This document shows positions 33,676 to 34,939 of a DNA stretch of 34,939 nt, in pieces. The DNA is from Nitriliruptorales bacterium (GTDB taxonomy: Bacteria > Actinomycetota > Nitriliruptoria > Euzebyales > JAHELV01), in assembly GCA_024644015.1 (NCBI GenBank), contig JAHELV010000010.1, positions 59,983 through 94,921 of the forward strand, given 5' to 3'. Every line of letters begins with the position of its first letter. The stretch's first letter is position 1. The position numbers and the translations under genes were made by a program. The notes beneath the pieces are model-generated. The model worked only from the letters and a program-made list of their open reading frames with translations, was not told the DNA's origin and did not search any database.

Positions 33676-33719
33676 GGTCGCTTCCTCGTCTCGCGCCTCG
33701 ACCAGCGCGGTAGTCGCAC
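33672..33719 (-). CDS. possible 15-aa uORF coupled to ilvL
   Basis: GTG 33719 begins 6 nt after the putative -10 and opens a 15-codon frame rich in Arg ([14 protein letters not shown]) whose TGA overlaps the ilvL ATG (ATGA). If the transcript is leaderless like those of cimA and leuA, ribosomes would load here and pass to ilvL. It could equally be chance, since ilvL has its own Shine-Dalgarno. Confidence 0.25.
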   Translation of the reverse strand: MRLPRWSRRETRKRP

Positions 33720-33725
33720 CCCTGC

Positions 33726-33754
33726 AGTCTGCGCCGTGATGACCGCCATTGCAA
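33726..33754 (-). promoter_or_regulatory. putative ilvB operon promoter
   Basis: TTGCAA (33754-33749) and CAGACT (33731-33726) are 17 nt apart, 51 nt before the ilvL ATG. The hexamers are imperfect (4/6 and 3/6 of consensus), but the spacing matches the two other leader promoters and no better pair is seen. Confidence 0.4.
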
Positions 33755-33850
33755 CCTGCGGTGGACAGGACGCAACTCGACGGCCGGAAACGCGGGCCAG
33801 ACGGTCGACGGCGGACCAGTCGTTACCGCATCCGCGGACTTGCAAAGAAC

Positions 33851-33895
33851 TTTGAAGGTGTCCGAGCGAACAGTGCGCGGCTGACCACCTCAAAA
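33851..33895. repeat. inverted repeat upstream of the ilvB promoter
   Basis: TTTGAAGGTG (33851-33860) and CACCTCAAAA (33886-33895) are complementary except for one bulged base, separated by 25 nt. The half sites are AT-richer than the surroundings and lie about 100 nt upstream of the putative promoter, so they may be a regulator-binding site. Confidence 0.35.
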
Positions 33896-33940
33896 CCTTC
33901 CAATGGGGGTGGAATCGAGTAGAGTGGAGCACACCGCTAG

Positions 33941-33988
33941 GCACCATGCGGGGGGCGGGTTCCCGCCCCCTCCCCCCGCAGCCGGTGC
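33941..33988 (-). terminator. large GC hairpin after the response regulator
   Basis: A nested inverted repeat: outer GCACC/GGTGC (33941-33945 and 33984-33988) and a long core in which GGGGGCGGG pairs with CCCGCCCCC on the minus strand. It lies 37 nt after the response-regulator stop and has no T-run; a factor-assisted terminator or transcription barrier before the ilvB leader is the likely role. Confidence 0.5.
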
Positions 33989-34025
33989 ACATTGCTCCAG
34001 CCGGCCCGGGGATGATGTCCTGGGG

Positions 34026-34706
34026 CTATCGCACCAGCCCGTGCCGCATGGCCGTCACGACCGCCTGCACCCGATCGTCCGCCTTCAGTTTCGCGTAGAT
34101 CCTCGACAGATGGCTCTTGACGGTCTCCTCGCTGATGCACAGCACGTCGGCGATGTCGCGGGTGGTGCCTCCGGTCGCCATGACCTCGAGCACCTCCTGC
34201 TCGCGATGCGTGAGCGGTTCGATCCCGGCGTGGATCGCCAGTGGCCCGACCCGTTCGAGAAACGGCCGGGTGACGTCCGGGTGTAGGAAGCCCTTGCCGG
34301 CCGCGACCGCCCGCACCGCCTGGATCAGCTCCTTGCGTCTGACGTTCTTCGGCAGGTATCCGGCGACGCCGGCTGCGACCGCGCGCGTCACGGTGTCGTG
34401 GTCGATGAACATGGTCAACGCCATCATCCTGGTCGGCACGTCGTGCTTGAGGATCTGACGTACCGCCGTCAGTCCGTCCATGCCGATCAGGTTGACGTCG
34501 ACGAGCGCGAGATCGGGACGTTCGGTCAGCACGAACTCGACGAGCTGCTCACCGGACGTCACGATCGACTGCACCTGCATGTCGTCCTCGAACGACAGCA
34601 TCGTCGCGAGGCCGTCCGCGACGACCCCGTGGTCCTCCGCGATGACGATGCGGATGACCGCACTGCCGGTCGGCTGCGTGTCGATGACAGGCGTCGCGAA
34701 GGTCAC
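34026..34706 (-). CDS. NarL/FixJ-family response regulator
   Basis: A 226-residue two-component regulator. The receiver domain shows IRIVIAEDHGVVADGLATML, phosphoacceptor D70 in LALVDVNLIGMDG, and K in GYLPKNVRRKELIQAV; the LuxR-type HTH is LTHREQEVLEVMATGG followed by TRDIADVLCISEETVKSHLS. GTG 34706 gives a 4-nt GTGA overlap with the kinase stop; GTG 34709 is one codon longer. About 18 poorly conserved residues precede the receiver. Partner kinase is the upstream gene. Target genes cannot be inferred. Confidence 0.9.
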   Translation of the reverse strand: MTFATPVIDTQPTGSAVIRIVIAEDHGVVADGLATMLSFEDDMQVQSIVTSGEQLVEFVLTERPDLALVDVNLIGMDGLTAVRQILKHDVPTRMMALTMFIDHDTVTRAVAAGVAGYLPKNVRRKELIQAVRAVAAGKGFLHPDVTRPFLERVGPLAIHAGIEPLTHREQEVLEVMATGGTTRDIADVLCISEETVKSHLSRIYAKLKADDRVQAVVTAMRHGLVR

Positions 34707-34939
34707 CACGTCGGCACCTCGAGTCGCACGGTGGTTCCGACGCCGGACGTGCCGGTGATCTCGAAGGCGCCGCGCGCGAGTTCAGCGCGCTGCTGCATCA
34801 GCGCAACCCCATGGCTGCGCTCGCCGATCGCCGTCGGGTCGAACCCTCGACCGTCGTCCTGCATCAGGACGACAAGCCTACCCTCGTCGAGCCGGAACTC
34901 GACCTGCACAGATGACGCGTGCGCGTGCTTCTCGACGTT
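34703..34939 (-). CDS. histidine kinase, C-terminal part (cut by window)
   Basis: Only the last 78 codons are inside the window. They form the end of a GHKL ATPase domain: NVEKHAHASSVQVEF (N box) at the window edge, LMQDDGRGFDP (G1) and SHGVALMQQRAELARGAFEI ending GVGTTVRLEVP (G2). The N box of the KHA type is characteristic of HisKA_3 (NarX/DesK-like) kinases, matching the NarL-type regulator that overlaps its stop. The sensor and phosphoacceptor regions lie beyond position 34939. Confidence 0.88.
   Translation of the reverse strand, partial: NVEKHAHASSVQVEFRLDEGRLVVLMQDDGRGFDPTAIGERSHGVALMQQRAELARGAFEITGTSGVGTTVRLEVPTW

Overview
This is a GC-rich stretch of a bacterial chromosome. Codon use (strong third-position G/C), frequent GTG/TTG starts, 4-nt overlaps between genes, a whiB-free but SigA-like sigma factor neighbourhood, DUF3618/DUF4235 proteins and an actinobacterial-type branched-chain 2-oxoacid dehydrogenase all point to Actinomycetota. 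The gene order (gltX-cimA-ilvE-leuB, leuA-leuC-leuD, serA-metF-ilvC-ilvN-ilvB) suggests a deep-branching, non-model lineage such as a Nitriliruptoria- or Acidimicrobiia-like group. That placement is inference; no rRNA or other marker is in the window.

Layout. 1-5.6 kb (minus strand): tRNA-Gln(CUG), gltX, cimA, ilvE, leuB. 5.8-9.0 kb: a GNAT acetyltransferase (+), a NUDIX hydrolase and sigma-70 factor pair (-), and two small membrane-protein genes (+). 9.0-14.9 kb (-): a SWIM zinc-finger gene, an SNF2 ATPase gene, an unknown gene, a stand-alone histidine-kinase dimerisation domain, and an AlkZ/YcaQ-like DNA glycosylase. 14.9-18.9 kb (-): leuD, leuC, a 50-codon ORF, leuA and its leader. 18.9-20.6 kb: a LOG-like protein (-), an RsbW-like anti-sigma kinase (+), an ACT-domain protein (+). 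20.6-25.4 kb (-): a class III aminotransferase and the E2, E1-beta and E1-alpha subunits of a branched-chain 2-oxoacid dehydrogenase. 25.6-26.5 kb (+): a CbiX-type chelatase. 26.5-33.7 kb (-): a D-2-hydroxyacid dehydrogenase, serA, metF, ilvC, ilvN, ilvB and the ilvB attenuator. 34.0 kb to the end (-): a NarL-type response regulator and the 3' end of its histidine kinase.

How the genes work together. The window holds most of branched-chain amino acid synthesis: citramalate synthase (threonine-independent isoleucine route), isopropylmalate synthase/isomerase/dehydrogenase, acetohydroxyacid synthase, ketol-acid reductoisomerase and the terminal transaminase. Only ilvD is missing. It also carries the first part of the catabolic complex for the same oxo-acids, plus serine and one-carbon genes.

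Main result. Three unlabelled leader regions, upstream of cimA, leuA and ilvB, each encode a short peptide whose codons match the end product of the gene behind it: an Ile run before cimA, a Leu run before leuA, and mixed Leu/Val/Ile before ilvB. Each has its own secondary structure: competing hairpins for cimA, Leu codons complementary to the leuA Shine-Dalgarno, and an intrinsic terminator with a possible antiterminator for ilvB. The cimA and leuA leader peptides appear to be translated from leaderless transcripts. Leader control of ilvB and leuA is known in Actinobacteria; I know of no described Ile-codon attenuator for cimA.
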